Source: Mermis nigrescens (taxonomy: Eukaryota > Nematoda > Enoplea > Mermithida > Mermithidae). From it: a stretch of DNA of 64,000 nucleotides. Where the stretch lies: assembly GCA_036768485.1 (NCBI GenBank), contig JAVLUZ010000346.1, positions 1,844,525-1,908,524 on the forward strand, read 5' to 3'. The notes under the pieces are model-generated. The model made no database searches. It saw only the letters and a program-made list of their open reading frames with translations, and was not told the DNA's origin. Shown here piece by piece: positions 60,461 to 64,000 of this stretch; within the stretch, counting starts at the first letter, position 1; every line of letters starts with the position of its first letter. The position numbers were made by a program, and so were the translations under genes.

Positions 60461-62682
60461 GTTTAATGGCATAGATTTGCAGAGGATAGAATGTTCCAGA
60501 AGACACTTTTTGTTTCTTGAATTTCGCATTAGTTCTCGAGGTGGGAGTGTGAAGAGTGTGAAAATCTGCAGGTGTAAAGAGATTTCGGCCGCGTTTTCAA
60601 CTCGTTTACGTCTGTCAAATTCTTTGTATAAGAGTCCCGAAAATCCCATTTATGAAAAAGTACTGTCTTAAGGGCTACACTTATAAGTTGACCGCATTTG
60701 TGAAAAGTCAATACGGAGATTGGTTCTTAATTAGCTGAAGTCTATTTCTTGCATGTTCTCTTAATAAGTATTGATGCTTACATACTTCGGATGTGTAGTT
60801 AGTTTTAAGAAGACATGCTACAGCATGGAAATTCTGAGGGATCTTAAAGTGCCATTTTTAGTCCCGAAAATGGTGGGTACGCGTCTAAAACATCGTTTTT
60901 CGGCGTTTCTGACGATGCTCTAACTTTCTAGAGCATAAAAACATAAAAATACTAAAGAAAAAATAAAAAAAGGTCAATTAAATGGAACAAAATATAGTCA
61001 CAAGCGTGAGTATATGGCACGAAGCACCAAAAATGTGACACTTTGAGTAAATAGATAGCCAAAAACGCTTAGAAAAGCACTTTTTCTACTTTTTTTCACT
61101 TTTCACTTTTTCTAAATTGCGTTTTATTTAAACCTATCAAGTGGTTCATGTGTTAATCTTAAAAATAGCCATTCCTTATAGCAGCATTTTCCGGTGGTGA
61201 GGATGTTTGCTGCCTTCGCCCGTAGTTACGCTGTAGGTGCATAATATCATTCATTTGCATTACTTTTCCTGAAAGCCCAATGAATGAAGATTATTCATTG
61301 TTCTTAATTTTTCAAATGATTATCAATGGATCAAAAGTTAAAAGCATACGTAAATGCAACAAAATTTTTAAGTTAGTGTGAAAATGCCGCGCTATGTACA
61401 TGCCTTCACCTCACTCCCTGAATTCGCGTCTGGGCTGCAGGGTCTCCATAGGATCAGATCACTGTTTTCTTTGTATGATATTGGCTGCTTGTTCTTCCGA
61501 ACAATAGTTCAAAATTTTAGGGAATGTTGTGTGCAGAGATTAAATATACTGTATCATTTCATCTTTTGAGGCAGAAATCTTTGCGTCGTAAAAATCCTGA
61601 AATCATAAAGATGGCCGGCTGTGTGGATAACAATAGCTGAATTTCCTATATTCATGAAAGATTAATATACTAAGGTGTATCATAAAAATTGCCTCAAAAC
61701 GCCAAAAAATTACCTATATTAGCATGATAGGCACCTAATTGAATCTAAAGCACTACTAGACAATGAATTTATTCTTATGGTCATTTATAAAATTCGATGA
61801 TTTACCTGAATGATTCAGATACTGAGTCATGACTTAAGCTATTTGGCTGCATAAAAAATCGGCAAAACTCTGCCTCACATTCCATATGGTTCCTAGCTAA
61901 CATTCATAAGAACAAACCATTTACAGTATGACACATTCACACACTTGCCTTCACACTGACTTCATTAAAAGAATGTCATATTGAAAGCAGAGTCTTTCCT
62001 TCATAATTTATTTTTCTAGGGTAGGCTTGTGCCTCACAGTGCCTCCACGTAGCTACTCGCATGCCTAGGCTGCCTGATTCTATGAGTAAGTAACGAAGTT
62101 ATAAATAAAACGTTTATGCTTACCACGTCTCACAAACAACCGATTATATAAAAAATAATAATAAAAACCCACTCGCTTCGCTCGCTCCTCAATTTTAGCC
62201 CCATTTATCTTAGACTTTGCCTATGCGCCGACACCAGTATGAATGCATTTAACTAAATCTAAGTCTGGGACACTGATAAAGATAAGCCGAAGTAAAGCCA
62301 CGGGCATCAGAGATTAAAGCCATCGTTTTTGGTAGAGCTCTAAGAAACAGTGAGGGCTCATCCCACACAAAAGAAAAGTCGCTCTTTATCACGCTTAGAT
62401 ATATTTTACTTTCTTATGCGCTTATCTTTGCTATCTAAAAATGTCACCGTTTGAATCAGCGCACGCAAAAACCGACACTTATAACGGAAATAGCAACTGC
62501 AATTGTGCAAAGTATACTCGCAACAGTTATTAATTTTTTCAAACTTCTTTGATTTTTTCTAAGCTTAGGCTTAGATTTATGTGAATGGTGGTAGTACACC
62601 CGTTTATCTCGGTATCGCTCCAACTTAGGTCGGTAGCGCCCCTACTTAGGTCGAGCATACTGGCATTAGTTTGTCTGATGGC
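60461..62682. other. Flank with a truncated C element, otherwise unexplained
   Basis: A C-type fragment at about 60818-61100 (ACAGCATGGAAATTCTGAGG; weak hairpin GGCACGAAGCACC near 61017). The rest has no repeat or coding evidence. Confidence 0.5.
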
Positions 62683-63086
62683 CATACATGCAAATAGGGG
62701 TGAGGGAGGTATTACCCCCTTGAAGGGTCATCCCGACAGGTACTGTCCGGCGATTTTGAGCTCATGGAACATTTTTGCATCATTTTTGGAGGTCAAAAGC
62801 AGTAAAAACGTCAAAATTTTTCCGACGCTTGGCGAAATGCTTAGTACCTTTAAGTACTTTTTACTCAAAAAGCGCCCAAAATTGATAAATGTTTTGCATT
62901 TTTTAATATTAATGGACTACATACAAATGCTCTAAAAGTGCTAAATTACCACAAAAAGACGTTTTATAGGCTATTTTGACTATTTTGATCCTTGAAACAG
63001 CAACAACAAAAATCGTGAACAATAAATTAACTAATTTGGATTCTTGGGATTTCACCCCCTGCAGACCCTGACCTTGTGCACCTATG
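62683..63086 (+). mobile_element. Family D element, 7/8 duplication
   Basis: Starts CATACATGCAAATAGGGG and ends CCTTGTGCACCTATG; flanks CTGATGGC (62675-62682) and CTGATGAC (63087-63094). The hairpin is damaged (CCGACGCTTGGCG). Confidence 0.88.
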
Positions 63087-63731
63087 CTGATGACGTCATA
63101 ATAGTTACTATTTTGTAGAAGTACCCGAAAACCTAGGAAAACCGTCCACCTAACAAGATTTGTTCAGTAAGTAGCGATCTTTAACGTGTCACACAGATAA
63201 GGGTATGTGTCAACCAGCTATAGGAATGCCTGTTGCATCTCATGCTCCAGTATATTCAATTTAACCGAACATTAGAAACTTTATATTTCAACAGTCACCA
63301 AAAAATAAATATCAGTGTAATTTGCAATGTTATCAAAGTGACCCACACGATGGGTGACTTTAATAGTACAAATGGATTTTTTAATCGCTTGTAACTGCTT
63401 AAATATTCGACTTCAGAGGGTGCCATCTAAATACATGATTGGGCAGTTCTACTTCCATATAACACATTCCAAGAAGTGTGCTTATAAACCAGCTACGCAG
63501 TACAGGTGATCAAACTTAAATTATATCGATTTTCAGTCAGTCACCCCACCTTGCCCTATTGGCAGTAGTTATTTGCAGTCAATTGCGATAAGGAAGGTTA
63601 TAATACGCCTGATAAGGAAGGTTATTACATTGATTACAAGGCCGATTGCATAAAAACACAGAATTGATTCTCGTACATTCAAACCAAGATCAAACATTTC
63701 TGACTGCTAGGAATTAAGCTGTGTAAATACT
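63087..63731. other. Sequence before the LINE fragment, no feature seen
   Basis: May include 5' sequence of the LINE, but nothing diagnostic was recognised. Confidence 0.4.
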
Positions 63732-64000
63732 CTGAAGGTTACTTTAATTAATGTCCGTAGCATAAACAATAAAACTATTTCTAGATTCGATTCTTGATAG
63801 GTATGATTTTGTTTTTATTACTGAATCATGGCTCGACAAAGATACTCCCAATGGTAGCGTTTTCTATAATTCAGACTTTCAAGTTTTTCGAAAGGATAGA
63901 GCTTATAAAGGAGGTGGTGTTTGTGCTTTGGTTAGAAAATCTATAAAAGTTAGTATTGTCAGTTTACCGAACGAATATAGCCTGGCTAAATCCTCAGTTC
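63732..64000 (+). pseudogene. LINE apurinic endonuclease domain, N-terminal part, cut by the window edge
   Basis: Frame 1 reads LKVTLINVRSINNK; after a one-base shift near 63771-63780 the frame reads LDSILDRYDFVFITESWLDK, DTPNGSVFYNSDFQVFRKDR, AYKGGGVCALVRKSIKVSIV and runs open to 64000. The motifs NVRSI-x-NK, D-x-x-x-ITE-[ST]-WL, R-x-DR and GGGV are those of endonucleases of CR1/Jockey-type non-LTR retrotransposons; the Glu in ITESWL is the expected metal-binding residue. The frameshift makes this copy inactive. Confidence 0.85.

Overview
The window is nuclear DNA of a multicellular animal, most likely an invertebrate. It is AT-rich and very dense in repeats. It carries fragments of two intron-rich genes that converge on each other, with large introns, GT-AG splice sites, many N-glycosylation sequons, and animal-type SINE, LINE, hAT and Harbinger relics. 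A nematode or other ecdysozoan or lophotrochozoan would fit, but the species is not readable from the sequence. No bacterial, viral or CRISPR features were seen.

Coding content. (1) A plus-strand gene enters from the left edge. Its exons are at 54-185, 2421-2622, 3933-4079, 5949-6233 and 9789-10018. It encodes a proline-rich, modular ectodomain, one transmembrane helix, a basic stop-transfer segment and a cytoplasmic tail. All splice phases agree except inside the transmembrane exon, where one extra base in an A run (6051-6054) shifts the frame. (2) A minus-strand gene has ten mutually phase-compatible exons from 52636 down to the stop codon at 28205-28207 (1593 nt, 530 residues, N-terminus missing). 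I read it as a type I membrane glycoprotein with a LolA-like ectodomain, a SEA-like domain, one transmembrane helix and a short tail. The 3' ends of the two genes face each other across about 18 kb without a gene. (3) At the right edge is the start of a degraded LINE endonuclease domain.

Repeats. Most of the remaining sequence is a set of short non-autonomous DNA elements of about 150-650 bp. At least five sequence families (called B, C, D, E and J here) share ends of the form CATACATG / CATAGGTG and make 8-bp target-site duplications, many still perfect. They insert into one another, up to four levels deep at 15835-17372. Other families are hAT-like elements with readable 8-bp duplications (46185-46371, 55523-56147 and family L), Harbinger-like elements (26373-27242 with transposase remnants, 32110-34209, and possibly 22056-24803), a tRNA-headed SINE with a 12-bp duplication (45316-45582), and elements next to (TA)n tracts that carry internal tandem units (family P). 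A palindrome, GGCGCTTCGCGCC, recurs about 38 times and lies inside several of these otherwise unrelated families.

Tandem arrays. Several arrays start exactly at, or within a few bases of, exon boundaries. The last exon of the minus gene is preceded by 14 copies of a 31-33 bp unit that contains its own 3' splice site. Intron 2 of the plus gene holds about six decayed copies of the preceding exon end with its 5' splice site. A 191-bp array and a 245-bp array also touch splice junctions. This link between splice junctions and tandem amplification, and the nested CATACATG superfamily with its shared hairpin, are the two most interesting signals here.
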